A DNA stretch of 64,000 nucleotides from Jannaschia pohangensis (GCF_900113875.1 NZ_FORA01000003.1:310001-374000), one strand, 5' to 3'; positions 18,648-28,405 are shown, counted from the stretch's first letter. The notes: generated by a model not told the origin, from the letters alone. Made by a program: numbers and translations.

Positions 18648-18778
18648 TGGCCCCGGAGTGTGGCGTTCCTGAACCGTTGGGGCGACGGATCGCGGCAAGT
18701 CGTCACTTGGACAGCGATGATCGTTGCCCGGGGGGCGATTATCGCTATCAATGCCGCAACAACAAAACGAGCGGGTAC

Positions 18779-19807
18779 ATGGGCGACACGAGCGGACTGG
18801 ATCGGCAGACGACCGACAAGCAACATGCGCGCGACTGGATCAAGGTCCTGTCCGGATATCGCGCCCCGAACGCCTGGCGGAGTTCGTTCGAATTGGCGGC
18901 GACGGTACTGCCTTTCATCATTCTCTGGGCGCTGGCCTGGGCGTCGCTGTCGGTGAGCCTGTGGCTGACCCTGGCGATTTCGACGGTCAACGCGGCGTTC
19001 CTGTTGCGGCTTTTCGTGATCCAGCACGATTGCGGGCATGGGGCGTTTTTCGACAACCGCACGCTGAGCGATTGGGTGGGCCGGGTTCTGGGGGTCGTCA
19101 CTTTGACGCCCTATGACGTGTGGCGGCGGACCCATGCCATCCATCACGGCGCATCGGGCAACCTGTCGCGGCGCGGGATCGGCGATGTGCATACGCTGAC
19201 CGTGGCGGAATACCGCGAGCTGAGCGCCTGGGGGCGGTTCGTGTATCGCCTCTATCGACATCCCATCGTGCTGTTCGGCCTGGGGCCGGGATACCTGTTC
19301 TTCCTGCAAAACCGGGTGCCGTTGGGCCTGATGGCGCAGGCCCGGTATTGGGCGAGTGCAATGTACACCAATGCGGCCATCGTGGCCGTGCTGGTGGCGA
19401 TCATCTATTTCGGCGGGCTGATGCCCGTGCTGCTGATCTTTGTGCCGATGACGTTGCTGGCGGCGGCGGCGGGGGTCTGGCTGTTCTATGTGCAGCACCA
19501 GTTCGAGGCGACGCTGTGGGACAGGGAGCCGGATTGGGACCTGCACGAGGCGGCGCTGCGCGGCAGTTCGCATTACGTTTTGCCCGCCGTTCTGCAATGG
19601 CTGAGCGGGAACATCGGCATCCACCATGTCCACCATCTCTATAGTCGCATTCCGTTCTATCGCTTGCCCGAAGTGCTGCGCGATCACGCAGTCCTGTCGG
19701 AGGGCAACCGCATGACCATTCGCGAGAGCCTGACCAATGCGCGGCTGCATCTGTGGGACGAGAAGAGCAAGCGGCTGCTGTCGTTCCGAGATGCTAAGGT
19801 GGCTTGA
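18779..19807 (+). CDS. Membrane fatty-acid desaturase
   Basis: The 342-residue membrane protein carries the three histidine boxes of the FADS family: HDCGH at 83-87, HAIHH at 119-123 and HHVHH near 281-286, which hold a di-iron centre. Hydrophobic pairs lie around residues 40-80 and 195-245. It is likely a delta-12/omega-3-type acyl-lipid desaturase of the DesA group; regiospecificity is inferred. I took the ATG at 18779 (MGDTSGLDRQ). The 131-base gap after the GNAT gene presumably holds its promoter. Confidence 0.9.
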   Translation: MGDTSGLDRQTTDKQHARDWIKVLSGYRAPNAWRSSFELAATVLPFIILWALAWASLSVSLWLTLAISTVNAAFLLRLFVIQHDCGHGAFFDNRTLSDWVGRVLGVVTLTPYDVWRRTHAIHHGASGNLSRRGIGDVHTLTVAEYRELSAWGRFVYRLYRHPIVLFGLGPGYLFFLQNRVPLGLMAQARYWASAMYTNAAIVAVLVAIIYFGGLMPVLLIFVPMTLLAAAAGVWLFYVQHQFEATLWDREPDWDLHEAALRGSSHYVLPAVLQWLSGNIGIHHVHHLYSRIPFYRLPEVLRDHAVLSEGNRMTIRESLTNARLHLWDEKSKRLLSFRDAKVA

Positions 19808-19839
19808 GGGTGTTTGGCCGACTGACTGAGGAGGGCTCG

Positions 19840-20631
19840 ATGTCGCCAAAGTTGCTGCGCACGGTCGGAACCGGATTGTTGTTGGTCGCGCTGCTGGACC
19901 TGTCCGCATCGGCTGCGCTGGCCCAGGATGCGGGCGACCCGAAGGTACCTGATCTGGCCGGGACGAATACGCTCGCCGACATGATCCGCGCCCTTCCCGC
20001 GCCCGAATTGCGGCAGCTCTACCGAGCGAATTATCCCGTGAGCAATGTCCACGTCGTCGCCCCGCTGGACGGGGGCGTCGTCGAGGGGCTGGACGCTTTT
20101 TTCGCCTCATACCCGGAAGAGGTGCCGCCCGGATTGACGGTCGTGGTCACCCCGAGCGATGCGAGCGGAACGCTTTATGGCGAAGTCTATCAATGCCCCG
20201 CAGAGGGAGAGCATTGCGTGTTCGACCCGGCGCGTCCCCGCGACACCGTTCCGGACGCGGCGATGCCGGACTATTCGTCGCAACGGATGACGACCATCCC
20301 CTTTGGCCCCCCGGGCCTTTCGGCAGACGACTACGATATCGCCACGGACCGCGACGGCCGATTGTCGGGGTCCTATCGCGCGATCCTGGTGGCGGCGACG
20401 AACGAATTGGACAGTATCTGCCTGACGGTCGATTTCCATGCGGCGCGGTTCTTTGGCCTGTCGGAGGCGGAGCCGGTCAGCGTCGGGTTCTATTGCTACA
20501 ATTTCCCGTTGCAGCGGATTACGACGTCCCTCACGGAATCGTCCTTCGGATATATTCCCACCCCGCAGGAAGCAGCCCGGCTGCGCGCCGATTTCGAGGC
20601 AGTTACCGGGCTGACACTGACGCTGGACTAG
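19840..20631 (+). CDS. Secreted hypothetical protein
   Basis: The 263-residue protein starts at the ATG at 19840, behind a strong GAGGAGG. It has a Sec signal peptide (hydrophobic core LLLVALLDLSASAALA, cleavage likely after ALA) and a mature part with four scattered cysteines (YQCPAEGEHC and, later, CLTV and FYCYNF) that could form disulfides in the periplasm. I recognise no domain. Its stop and that of the convergent TerB-like gene share the palindrome CTAG at 20628-20631. Confidence 0.7.
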   Translation: MSPKLLRTVGTGLLLVALLDLSASAALAQDAGDPKVPDLAGTNTLADMIRALPAPELRQLYRANYPVSNVHVVAPLDGGVVEGLDAFFASYPEEVPPGLTVVVTPSDASGTLYGEVYQCPAEGEHCVFDPARPRDTVPDAAMPDYSSQRMTTIPFGPPGLSADDYDIATDRDGRLSGSYRAILVAATNELDSICLTVDFHAARFFGLSEAEPVSVGFYCYNFPLQRITTSLTESSFGYIPTPQEAARLRADFEAVTGLTLTLD

Positions 20632-21044
20632 AGCTTGAGGTGGCGCGCGCGGGCGCCGCGTTCGATGGCGGCGGCGTGCAGGGGATCGAGGTTGAAATCG
20701 TAGCGGATTTCGCGCAGCAGCTCCAACTCGGTCTGGAAAACCTTGCCGTCGGCGGCGGCGACATCGCAGGCCAGCGCATAGGCGGTTTCGTAATGCGTTT
20801 CGGGGATGGCGTCGCGGATCAGGCCGAGGATGGCGTCGAGCCCGTCCTCCTCCTCCAGCAGGTCGAAGACGGTCTGGGCGATCTGTTCCATCCGATCCTC
20901 GTCGAAGCCCGCGAAGATCGGCAGGTGGTTGACGATGGACTGGATCGTCAGCAGCTCGGACGTGCGGATGGTGGCGTCGGACGCCGAAACGGTGATCATC
21001 AGGGCGACGAGGGCGTCCTGGGCGGAAAAGGCGGCATCGGTCAT
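20628..21044 (-). CDS. TerB-like (tellurite resistance B fold) protein
   Basis: A 138-residue all-helical acidic protein matching the TerB/DjlA fold: DALVALMITVSASDATIRTSEL near the N-terminus and ACDVAAADGKVFQTELELLREI near 93. The D-x-x-I and D-G-K-V-x-x-x-E pairs are the acidic metal-binding-type motifs of this family. Roseobacters carry this short version outside ter operons, so tellurite resistance should not be assumed. Confidence 0.8.
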   Translation of the reverse strand: MTDAAFSAQDALVALMITVSASDATIRTSELLTIQSIVNHLPIFAGFDEDRMEQIAQTVFDLLEEEDGLDAILGLIRDAIPETHYETAYALACDVAAADGKVFQTELELLREIRYDFNLDPLHAAAIERGARARHLKL

Positions 21045-21135
21045 CGGGAACTCCTTACGTGATGGGATTTATTGACGACCCGGCACTGCCGCAATAGGGG
21101 GAAGGCCGCTTCCATCCCATGAAGGACCCCGCATC

Positions 21136-22710
21136 ATGACACGTTTGCGCGACGCCGCCCTGACATCGAAGGCCTGGCCGTTCGAAGAGGCCCGCAAATT
21201 GTTGAAGCGGGTGGAGGGGCAATCGAAGGACCATGTCCTGTTCGAGACGGGCTATGGGCCGTCGGGATTGCCGCATATCGGGACCTTCGGGGAAGTGGCG
21301 CGCACCACCATGATCCGGCGCGCGTTCGAGGTGATTTCGGACATTCCCACGCGGCTGATCTGTTTTTCGGACGATCTGGACGGGATGCGCAAGGTGCCCG
21401 ACAACGTGCCTGACCCGGAGGCGTTGCGCGCGCATATGCAAAAGCCGCTGACCAGCGTACCGGACCCTTTCGGGACGCACGAGAGTTTCGGGCATCACAA
21501 CAATGCGCGGTTGCGCAAGTTCCTCGACACCTTCGGGTTCGAGTACGAGTTCATTTCCGCGACCGATTTCTATCGTTCGGGCCAGTTCGACGAGACGCTG
21601 CTGCGCGCGGCGGAGCGGTATGACGACCTGATGGCGATCATGCTGAAGTCGCTGCGCGAGGAGCGGCAGCAGACCTATTCCATCTTCCTGCCGATCCATC
21701 CCGAGACGGGGCGCGTCCTTTACGTGCCGATGAAGCATGTGGATGCGAAGGCGGGCACGGTAACCTTCGACGACGAGGACGGGCGCGAATGGACGGTGCC
21801 GGTGACGGGCGGGAACGTGAAGTTCCAGTGGAAGCCCGATTTCGGGGCGCGTTGGGCCGCGCTGGGCGTGGATTTCGAGATCTACGGCAAGGATCACGCG
21901 ACGAATACGCCGATCTATGGCGGGATCTGTCGGGCGCTGGGGGGCAAGGCGCCCGAGAACTATACCTATGAGCTGTTCCTCGATGCCGATGGGCACAAGA
22001 TTTCGAAGACGTCCGGCAACGGGCTGACCATCGACGAATGGCTGACCTATGCGGCGACCGAGAGCCTGTCGTATTTCATGTATCTGAAGCCCAAGACGGC
22101 CAAGCGGATGCATTTCGACGTGATCCCGAAGGCCGTGGACGAGTATCATCAGCAGCTGCGGGCCTATCCCGATCAGGACGCGGCGCAGCAGGCGGCCAAC
22201 CCGGTGTTCCACATCCATGGCGGCGACGTGCCCGCGTCGGATATGGTGGTGCCCTTCGCCATGCTGCTCAACATCGCCAGCGTGTCGGGGGCCGAGGACA
22301 AGGACGTTTTGTGGGGCTTCATCAACCGCTATGCGCCCGATGCCTCGCCCGAGGGGAACCCGCAGATGGACCGGGCCGCCGAGGGGGCGGTGCGCTTTTT
22401 CAATGACTTCGTGAAGCCCACCAAGGTGTACCGCCAGCCCACCGAGGCCGAGCGCGCGGCGCTGGAGGCCTTGCGCGACGGGTTGCGGACCTGGGAGGGC
22501 GAGGTGTCGGACGAGGCATTGCAGCAGCTGGTCTATGACGTGGGCCGCGACCGGTTCGATCCCATGCGCGATTGGTTCATGGCACTGTATCAGGTGTTGC
22601 TGGGTGCCGATCAGGGGCCCCGCTTCGGCGGCTTCATCGCGCTCTACGGGGTAGCCGAGACGGCGGACCTTATCGACGCTGCGCTGGCGGGGTCGCTGGT
22701 CGGGGATTGA
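21136..22710 (+). CDS. lysS: Class I lysyl-tRNA synthetase
   Basis: This is the class I-type LysRS found in archaea and some Alphaproteobacteria, not the class II enzyme of most bacteria. The 524-residue protein has [19 protein letters not shown] near residue 35 (HIGH equivalent PHIG), the insert [15 protein letters not shown], and KISKTSGNG near 293 as the KMSKS loop. It charges tRNA-Lys. The start at 21136 (MTRLRDAAL) follows a purine-rich leader and gives the usual alphaproteobacterial N-terminus. Confidence 0.96.
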   Translation: MTRLRDAALTSKAWPFEEARKLLKRVEGQSKDHVLFETGYGPSGLPHIGTFGEVARTTMIRRAFEVISDIPTRLICFSDDLDGMRKVPDNVPDPEALRAHMQKPLTSVPDPFGTHESFGHHNNARLRKFLDTFGFEYEFISATDFYRSGQFDETLLRAAERYDDLMAIMLKSLREERQQTYSIFLPIHPETGRVLYVPMKHVDAKAGTVTFDDEDGREWTVPVTGGNVKFQWKPDFGARWAALGVDFEIYGKDHATNTPIYGGICRALGGKAPENYTYELFLDADGHKISKTSGNGLTIDEWLTYAATESLSYFMYLKPKTAKRMHFDVIPKAVDEYHQQLRAYPDQDAAQQAANPVFHIHGGDVPASDMVVPFAMLLNIASVSGAEDKDVLWGFINRYAPDASPEGNPQMDRAAEGAVRFFNDFVKPTKVYRQPTEAERAALEALRDGLRTWEGEVSDEALQQLVYDVGRDRFDPMRDWFMALYQVLLGADQGPRFGGFIALYGVAETADLIDAALAGSLVGD

Positions 22711-22761
22711 ACCGCCGCCGCCGTGCCCTAGGATTTCCGGGGCATCGGCGGAGGGTTGAGC

Positions 22762-23154
22762 ATGAAACGACTGATTGCGGCACTGATCCTGGCGACAGGG
22801 ATGGCACAGGCCGACGAAGGCGCGATCCGGGGCGTCATCGGAAGCCAGATCGACGCCTTCAAGGTGGATGATTTCGATACCGCCTTCACCTTCGCCGCGC
22901 CCAACATCCAGGGCATGTTCGGCACGGCTGACCGTTTCGGAACGATGGTTCGGCAGGGCTATCCGATGGTCTGGCAGCCGGGGACGGTGGAATACCTCGG
23001 GGCCGACGACCAAGGCGGGTTGTGGACGCAGGACGTCCTGATCACCGACGGGTTCGGACGGTTGCACAAGCTGCGCTATTCCATGGTCGAGACGGCGGAT
23101 GGCTGGAAGATCGCCGGTGTCGAGATCCTGCGCGCGCCCGAAGTGGGGGCGTGA
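22762..23154 (+). CDS. DUF4864 secreted protein
   Basis: The 130-residue product has a signal peptide (MKRLIAALILATGMAQA) and a mature domain matching DUF4864, an NTF2-like fold: IRGVIGSQIDAFKVDDFDTAF, FAAPNIQGMFG and MVRQGYPMVW. Its function is unknown; periplasmic location is inferred. GGAGGG lies seven bases before the ATG at 22762. It follows lysS by about 50 bases and may be cotranscribed. Confidence 0.82.
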   Translation: MKRLIAALILATGMAQADEGAIRGVIGSQIDAFKVDDFDTAFTFAAPNIQGMFGTADRFGTMVRQGYPMVWQPGTVEYLGADDQGGLWTQDVLITDGFGRLHKLRYSMVETADGWKIAGVEILRAPEVGA

Positions 23155-23163
23155 CCTGCCGCC

Positions 23164-23544
23164 CTAGTCCGGGGACGACAGGTGGCTGCGACGGAACCCG
23201 GTCGGGTATTTGAGACCGTAGCCAGCGGCGCGGTCCATTCCGATATGGGCAACCCAGATCAATGAGAGCGACAGGGGCAGCGCCGTCATCGACAGCCATC
23301 CGGCGGCGGCGAGGGCGAGCGGCGTCGTATAGGTGTGGCCAATGTTGTAGAGACGCGCGCCAACTCGGGGTCCGCGCAGGTAGCCTGCCATGAAGAGGTC
23401 AGGCGTGAGGAGCAGGCCTGCAAAGAGCAACCAACTGTGGCCCGTGTGGGCATAGGCCAGGGTCGCGGCGACGGCGACGGCGGCGCCTTCGAGTCGCAGG
23501 GTGTGGCGGAGCGGGGGTGGCAGGGGTGTGGTGAAGGGCGTCAT
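23164..23544 (-). CDS. DUF4260 membrane protein
   Basis: The 126-residue protein has about four hydrophobic segments and the DUF4260 motifs RLEGAAVAVAATLAY, PDLFMAGYLRGPRVGARLYN, LIWVAHIGMDRAAGYGLKYP. Its function is unknown. It is divergent from the LysR gene at 23639 with about 94 bases between starts, the usual layout for a LysR regulator and its target. Confidence 0.85.
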   Translation of the reverse strand: MTPFTTPLPPPLRHTLRLEGAAVAVAATLAYAHTGHSWLLFAGLLLTPDLFMAGYLRGPRVGARLYNIGHTYTTPLALAAAGWLSMTALPLSLSLIWVAHIGMDRAAGYGLKYPTGFRRSHLSSPD

Positions 23545-23638
23545 AGGGAGCCTTGGAGGTTAGGGGACGCGGGGAGTTGAACCTGTGGGAGGCTGGATAG
23601 GAATTGCTGGACGTTGATGGGCCGCCTATACAATTTTG

Positions 23639-24526
23639 ATGAGCAGCCCTTCCGCCGATCTGATCATCGCCTTCGAGGCTGTCGTCCGCCTTGGAAGCCT
23701 GTCGGCGGCAGCGCGGGCCTTGGGACGAGCGCAACCTACGGTGCGGCGGCAGATCGAGGCGTTGGAGCAGACGCTGGGCGTCAGGCTGTTTACACGGGCC
23801 GAGAATGGAATGACCCCGACGGCGGAGGCCCTTGCGCTGATGCCGATGGCCGAGGGGATCGAGGCAATGGCGCGGGCCTTCTTGCGGACGGCCCAAGGGG
23901 ACATAGACCGGGTCTCGGGGGTTGTCCGGATCACCTGTCCGCAGATTTTCGCAACCTATCTGATGCCCGCCCCGCTGGCGGAATTGCGCAGGCTGCACCC
24001 GGATCTGACCGTGGAACTGGTGGCGGAGAACAGGGTCGAGAACCTGATGCGGCGGGATGCCGACATCGCCGTTCGGCTCGCGTTGCCCGATCAGGAGGCG
24101 ATTGTCGCGCGCAAGGTGACGGCACGTCCGGTCGGTGTCTTTGTGGCCCGCGATTTCACGTCGATCTGTCCGGACGAGGCGGATCTCCACGCGCATCTGG
24201 CGCAGACGCCCTTTGTCTGGGACGACCGCGCGCGATTTCTGGCGGTGGCTGCGGCACAGATGGGGCTGACGGAACCGGCGCGGATCGCGCTGCACACCGA
24301 CGATCAGGTGACGCAGATCGCCGCCATCGCAGGGGGCGTGGGCGCGGGTGTGTGTCAGTGCGGGATCGCCGCGCGCCTGGACCTGCGGCGGATCGCGCCG
24401 AATTGGGGAATGGACCTGCAGGTCTGGATCGCTGCCCATGAGGATCAGATCGCCCTGCCCCGCATTCGGCGAAGCTTCGATATGATGGTGGCAGCCTTCG
24501 GTGCGGACCCAACCGGCGTTCGTTAA
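23639..24526 (+). CDS. LysR family transcriptional regulator
   Basis: The 295-residue protein has a winged helix-turn-helix at residues 6-63 (AFEAVVRLGSLSAAARALGR, AQPTVRRQIEALE, GVRLFTR) and a LysR effector-binding domain from about 90. The start could be the TTG at 23636 or the ATG at 23639; I use the ATG. The divergent DUF4260 gene is the likely regulated partner, with the operator in the shared gap. The ligand is unknown. Confidence 0.9.
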   Translation: MSSPSADLIIAFEAVVRLGSLSAAARALGRAQPTVRRQIEALEQTLGVRLFTRAENGMTPTAEALALMPMAEGIEAMARAFLRTAQGDIDRVSGVVRITCPQIFATYLMPAPLAELRRLHPDLTVELVAENRVENLMRRDADIAVRLALPDQEAIVARKVTARPVGVFVARDFTSICPDEADLHAHLAQTPFVWDDRARFLAVAAAQMGLTEPARIALHTDDQVTQIAAIAGGVGAGVCQCGIAARLDLRRIAPNWGMDLQVWIAAHEDQIALPRIRRSFDMMVAAFGADPTGVR

Positions 24527-24599
24527 CCATCCGTTAAGTGTTCGCGATCAGGTTCCCCATATCGGCGGGTCTGTCCCGCGATGGATTTGCGCACAGATG

Positions 24600-24642
24600 A
24601 GGACCGTCCCGGCCAGGCCGATGGGCGGTCCTTTGCTGTTTT
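24600..24642 (+). terminator. Intrinsic terminator or attenuator hairpin
   Basis: AGGACCGTCCC (24600-24610) pairs with GGGCGGTCCT (24623-24632) with one bulged T, and TTTGCTGTTTT follows. It lies 74 bases after the LysR stop and 25 bases before the start of the beta-helix gene, so it either ends the LysR transcript or attenuates read-through into the next gene. Confidence 0.7.
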
Positions 24643-24666
24643 GGACCTGACATGAAGGGGACTGGA

Positions 24667-26964
24667 ATGAACAAGGCGATAACCGAGGGGCTGGTGCTGA
24701 CGCCGCCGAAGTTCGAGGCGGGGCTGAATGTCTGGTCGCTCGAGGACGGGCGTCCGGGCACCGACACCTATGCCAACGCGGGCAACGCCGCGATCGTCCC
24801 GGCGGATCAGGATTTCGCGTCCTGCCTGGAGCTGATCAAGGCGGACAGCCTGCAGCGCATCCGGTTCATGGGGGCGACGCCGATTTTCCCGGGCTGCTAT
24901 TATCGCATCACGGCGCGGGTGAAGGCCGTGTCGGGCAACCTGCCCCGCGTGCGTGCGGCGGCGACGCCGGTCCGGGCGAACGGAAGCGTCGTGTCCGGGG
25001 TCGTCACGGCGGGGTCCGAGACCACGCTGACCGCCTATGGCCGGGTCGTGACGGTGACGGCGATCCTGGGCACGGGCGGGCGTGGCGGCGTGGACATGGC
25101 CTGGGGGTCGGACGTGGCCTTTGCGCATCTGGGGCTGGAATTCCTGGGCCCGAACGGCGGAGTCGTGCGGGTCGACGACATCGAGGTCGAGGACATCACC
25201 GGCGCCTTCCTGCGCGACATGATGGACTGGGTCGACGTGCGCGATTTCGGCGCCAAGGGAGACGGGGTGACCGACGACACCGCCGCCTTTGCCGCCGCCG
25301 ACAACGCCGCCGCGGGGCGGTCGGTTCTGGTGTCGAAGGGGGTCTTCCGGCTGGACGATCACGTGACGATGGAATCGCCGACCCGGTTCGAGGGCCGGGT
25401 CACGATGCCCGCGTCGAAGCGCCTGAGCCTGACCAAGAATTTCGAACTCAACAGCTATATCGATGCCTTCGGCGACGAGGAGGAGGGGTTTCGCCGGGCG
25501 ATCCAGGCCCTGTTCAACTTCACCGACCATGACACGCTGGACATGATGGGGCGCCGGATCGAGCTGTCGCAACCGCTGGACGTGCAGGCGGCGGTATTCG
25601 ACAAGGACACCTACGCCAACCAGCGATCGATCCAGAACGGTCAGATCGACGTGCAGGACACCGCCGCCTTCAACACCGAGCGCGTGACGGCGGCGGCGAG
25701 CTTTACCGCCGACAACCCACGTCGCCTGACGAATGTGCAGAACATCGGGACCATCAAGGTCGGGTCGCTGGTTCGCGGGCCTCAGGGTGTGGGCCGGGAA
25801 ATCTATGTTCTGTCCAAGAACAACAGCGCGGGCTGGATCGAGCTGAGCAATCCGCTCTGGGGGGCGCCGGGGCGGCAGACCTATACCTTCGACCGCTTCA
25901 AATACGCTCTGGATTTCAGCGGCTTCGCACAATTGCAGCGGTTCTCGCTCGAGAATGTGGAGCTTTTGCTGTCGGGCAAGGCGTCGGGCATCCTGCTGCC
26001 GCCGGCCGGTGTGATCTTCCATGTGAAGGACTGCTTCTTCAGCGGGCCGAAGGATCGCGGGCTGACCAGTCACGGTTTGGGATGTCAGGGCCTGCTCATC
26101 GACCGGTGCCAGTTCCTGTCGAACGAGCAGCAGGCCAATGTCGAGGACCGCGTCAGCATCGGATTCAACGTCAACGCCAACGACGTCAAGATCCGCAACA
26201 ACCGGGCCGTGCGCTTTCGCCATTTTGCGGTGCTGGGCGGGTCGGGGCATATCATCACCGGCAACCACTTCTTCCAGGGTGACAGCCCCAGTATCGGCCA
26301 ACGGACGGCCGGCATCATCTTTGCCGATCCGCAGGCCAAGACGGTGTTCGTGGGCAATTATGTCGACAACGCCTATCTGGAGTGGACGAACGAATACGAC
26401 CCCGAGCCTGACTTTTCGGCAGAGCTGTCGTTCGGTGGCTTGCAGATTGTCGGCAACATCATCTTTTCGTCGAACGTGGCGTCGAGCTATGCGCCGCTGC
26501 ACATCAAACCCTATGGCAGCGGGCATTTCATCAACGGGATGACGGTGTCCGGCAACAACTTCAAGACGATCCGGGGTCAGGCGCTGAACCGGGTGGATTT
26601 CGTGGATACCACCCATGCGGACCTGGACTACAGCCGGTTCGTGGACGTGAACTTCAACTCCAACACGTTCCATGCGGTCAACAACCGGTGCGAGAATCCC
26701 ACGCTGGTCGCCGTGACGGAAAACACGCCGTCGGCCACCTGGGATGCCGATCTGACGAACACCCTGCCGTTCCGGGGACATGCGCGGATCGTCACGTCGG
26801 TCATGCCCGAGGGTCCCTTGCGTCGCGGGAACAACACGGTGGTCTGGGCAGCACCCTATGCGCAGGGCCGCATCGGCGGGGACAGCCAGTCGATCCGGCT
26901 GACCTGGCCCGAGGCGGTCAAAGGCAAGGTCTTTGTCACCGCCCGTTGCGATACCCCCGGGTAA
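24667..26964 (+). CDS. Large right-handed beta-helix protein (pectate-lyase-3 / GH28-related)
   Basis: The 765-residue protein starts MNKAITEGLVLTPP; an ATG five codons upstream at 24652 is weaker because AGGGG lies at the right distance from 24667. Residues about 20-180 form a beta-rich carbohydrate-binding-like domain. DFGAKGDGVTDDTAAF near 191 is the hallmark of Pectate_lyase_3 beta-helix enzymes, and the rest (LLIDRCQFLSN, VKIRNNRAVRF, GHIITGNHFFQGD, MTVSGNNF) is a parallel beta-helix ladder. No signal peptide is visible. A role on an exported or capsular polysaccharide is inferred from the fold; the substrate is unknown. It overlaps the convergent YdcF-like gene by 29 bases. Confidence 0.82.
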   Translation: MNKAITEGLVLTPPKFEAGLNVWSLEDGRPGTDTYANAGNAAIVPADQDFASCLELIKADSLQRIRFMGATPIFPGCYYRITARVKAVSGNLPRVRAAATPVRANGSVVSGVVTAGSETTLTAYGRVVTVTAILGTGGRGGVDMAWGSDVAFAHLGLEFLGPNGGVVRVDDIEVEDITGAFLRDMMDWVDVRDFGAKGDGVTDDTAAFAAADNAAAGRSVLVSKGVFRLDDHVTMESPTRFEGRVTMPASKRLSLTKNFELNSYIDAFGDEEEGFRRAIQALFNFTDHDTLDMMGRRIELSQPLDVQAAVFDKDTYANQRSIQNGQIDVQDTAAFNTERVTAAASFTADNPRRLTNVQNIGTIKVGSLVRGPQGVGREIYVLSKNNSAGWIELSNPLWGAPGRQTYTFDRFKYALDFSGFAQLQRFSLENVELLLSGKASGILLPPAGVIFHVKDCFFSGPKDRGLTSHGLGCQGLLIDRCQFLSNEQQANVEDRVSIGFNVNANDVKIRNNRAVRFRHFAVLGGSGHIITGNHFFQGDSPSIGQRTAGIIFADPQAKTVFVGNYVDNAYLEWTNEYDPEPDFSAELSFGGLQIVGNIIFSSNVASSYAPLHIKPYGSGHFINGMTVSGNNFKTIRGQALNRVDFVDTTHADLDYSRFVDVNFNSNTFHAVNNRCENPTLVAVTENTPSATWDADLTNTLPFRGHARIVTSVMPEGPLRRGNNTVVWAAPYAQGRIGGDSQSIRLTWPEAVKGKVFVTARCDTPG

Positions 26965-27442
26965 GGGCGCGACCGACTGAGACGGGTGTGGCGGCGATCT
27001 CTCGCAGGATTGCCGCCATTGTCTTGTGCGCAGGCGTGCGCGCCCGTGGCCCCGACAGGCGGGCGCGATGGCCCAGAAGGCGCAGGATCAGCCAGGCGCG
27101 CGGCAGGTGCCAGCGGTTTGACACGAGGGTGAGCGTTGCGCCCGGCGGCACCAGGGCCAGCGCGCCGGTCAGGTTTTCGAAGGTGGAGGCCGAGAGGTCC
27201 TCGATCAGGAGGGCGGCGTCGGGCACACCCCGGGCCAGCGCCAGATCGCGGGCAACCACCGCTTCGGCCCGGCCATGGCGGCCCTGTCCGCCGGTCAGGC
27301 ACAGCCGGTCCACCTGACCCGCCAGCAGAAGGTCCACCGCGTGATCGACGCGCAGCGCCAGGGTGGGCGAGGCCGAGCCATCCGGGCGGACGGCGGCCCC
27401 GAGGACGATGGCGATGCGCGGGACAGAGCGGGGGGCGGTCAT
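26936..27442 (-). CDS. YdcF-like DUF218 protein
   Basis: The 168-residue protein matches the DUF218/SanA/YdcF fold: AIVLGAAVRPDGSASPTLALR at the start, RLCLTGGQGRHGRAEAVVARD, and LIEDLSASTFENL, then LVSNRWHLPRAWLI. Family members are linked to envelope barrier function or bind S-adenosylmethionine, but no reaction is established. No signal anchor is seen, unlike SanA. The ATG at 27442 is supported by the conserved start of the domain. Confidence 0.85.
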   Translation of the reverse strand: MTAPRSVPRIAIVLGAAVRPDGSASPTLALRVDHAVDLLLAGQVDRLCLTGGQGRHGRAEAVVARDLALARGVPDAALLIEDLSASTFENLTGALALVPPGATLTLVSNRWHLPRAWLILRLLGHRARLSGPRARTPAHKTMAAILREIAATPVSVGRALTRGYRNGR

Positions 27443-27541
27443 GCCAGGGGTCTGGCGCGGGATGGCGCAGCGCGCAAGGGCGGCTGGACGCGTGTCCGCT
27501 GCGGCCCTATCGTTCGCGGCAATCAGACAGGAGAGACCCCC

Positions 27542-28405
27542 ATGGCCTTCGGCACCGTGATCCGCACCTATTTCGATGGCCGTTGGCATGACGGCGATGT
27601 GCCGGTGATGCGGGCCGCCGATCACGGGATGTGGCAGGGCAGTTCCGTCTTTGACGGCGCGCGCCGGTTCGAGGGCGTGACCCCCGATCTCGACCGGCAT
27701 TGCGCCCGGGTCAATCGGTCGGCCGAAGCGCTGATGCTGAAGCCTACGGTCAAGCCCGAGGACATGGTCGAGATCGTGCACGAGGGTCTGGCGGGCTTTG
27801 CGCCCGATGCGGCGGTCTATATCCGCCCGATGTACTGGGGCATCCATGGCAGCGAGCTTGGCCTTGTGCCGTCGACCGAGGAAACCGGTTTCGCCATCTG
27901 CCTCGAAGAGGTCGCGATGCATGCGCCCGACCGCACGACGACCCTGACCACCACCAAATTCCGCCGACCGGTTCTGGAGGACGCGGTCTGCGACGCCAAG
28001 GCGGGCTGCCTTTACCCAAATAACGCCCGCATGTTGGCCGAAGCGCAGCGGGCGGGCTTCGGCAACGCGCTGGTCGCGGATGTGATGGGCAATGTCGCCG
28101 AAAGCGCCACCGCCAACGTCTTCATGGTGCGCGACGGCGAGATCTTCACGCCGATCGCCAATGGCACCTTCCTGTCGGGGATCACCCGGGCGCGGCACAT
28201 CGCCAACCTGCGCGCCGACGGGGTGGACGTTCGGGAAACCGTGCTGACCTTCGACGATTTCCGCAATGCGGACGAGGTGTTCCTGTCCGGAAACCTGACC
28301 AAGGTGACGCCCGTAACCGCCTTCGACGACCGCCAGTATCAGGTCGGCCCGGTGACCCGCCGGGTGCGCGAGATGTACTGGGACTGGGCGCTGTCGGCGG
28401 CATGA
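27542..28405 (+). CDS. ilvE: Branched-chain amino-acid aminotransferase (class IV)
   Basis: The 287-residue PLP enzyme of fold type IV shows DHGMWQGSSVFDGARRFEG (residues 27-45), the PLP lysine in CDAKAGCLYPNN near 160 and the glutamate/cofactor loop NVAESATANVFMV near 183. It likely interconverts branched-chain amino acids and their 2-oxo acids with glutamate. The class IV scaffold also includes D-amino-acid and (R)-amine transaminases, so specificity is inferred. It overlaps the downstream gene by ATGA. Confidence 0.88.
   Translation: MAFGTVIRTYFDGRWHDGDVPVMRAADHGMWQGSSVFDGARRFEGVTPDLDRHCARVNRSAEALMLKPTVKPEDMVEIVHEGLAGFAPDAAVYIRPMYWGIHGSELGLVPSTEETGFAICLEEVAMHAPDRTTTLTTTKFRRPVLEDAVCDAKAGCLYPNNARMLAEAQRAGFGNALVADVMGNVAESATANVFMVRDGEIFTPIANGTFLSGITRARHIANLRADGVDVRETVLTFDDFRNADEVFLSGNLTKVTPVTAFDDRQYQVGPVTRRVREMYWDWALSAA

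Noticed and set aside
20628-21044. Tellurite-resistance function for the TerB-like gene
   Set aside because: No other ter genes are present; only the fold is supported.
21055-23067. 670-residue minus-strand frame opposite lysS
   Set aside because: Antisense to the class I LysRS gene, with no domain.
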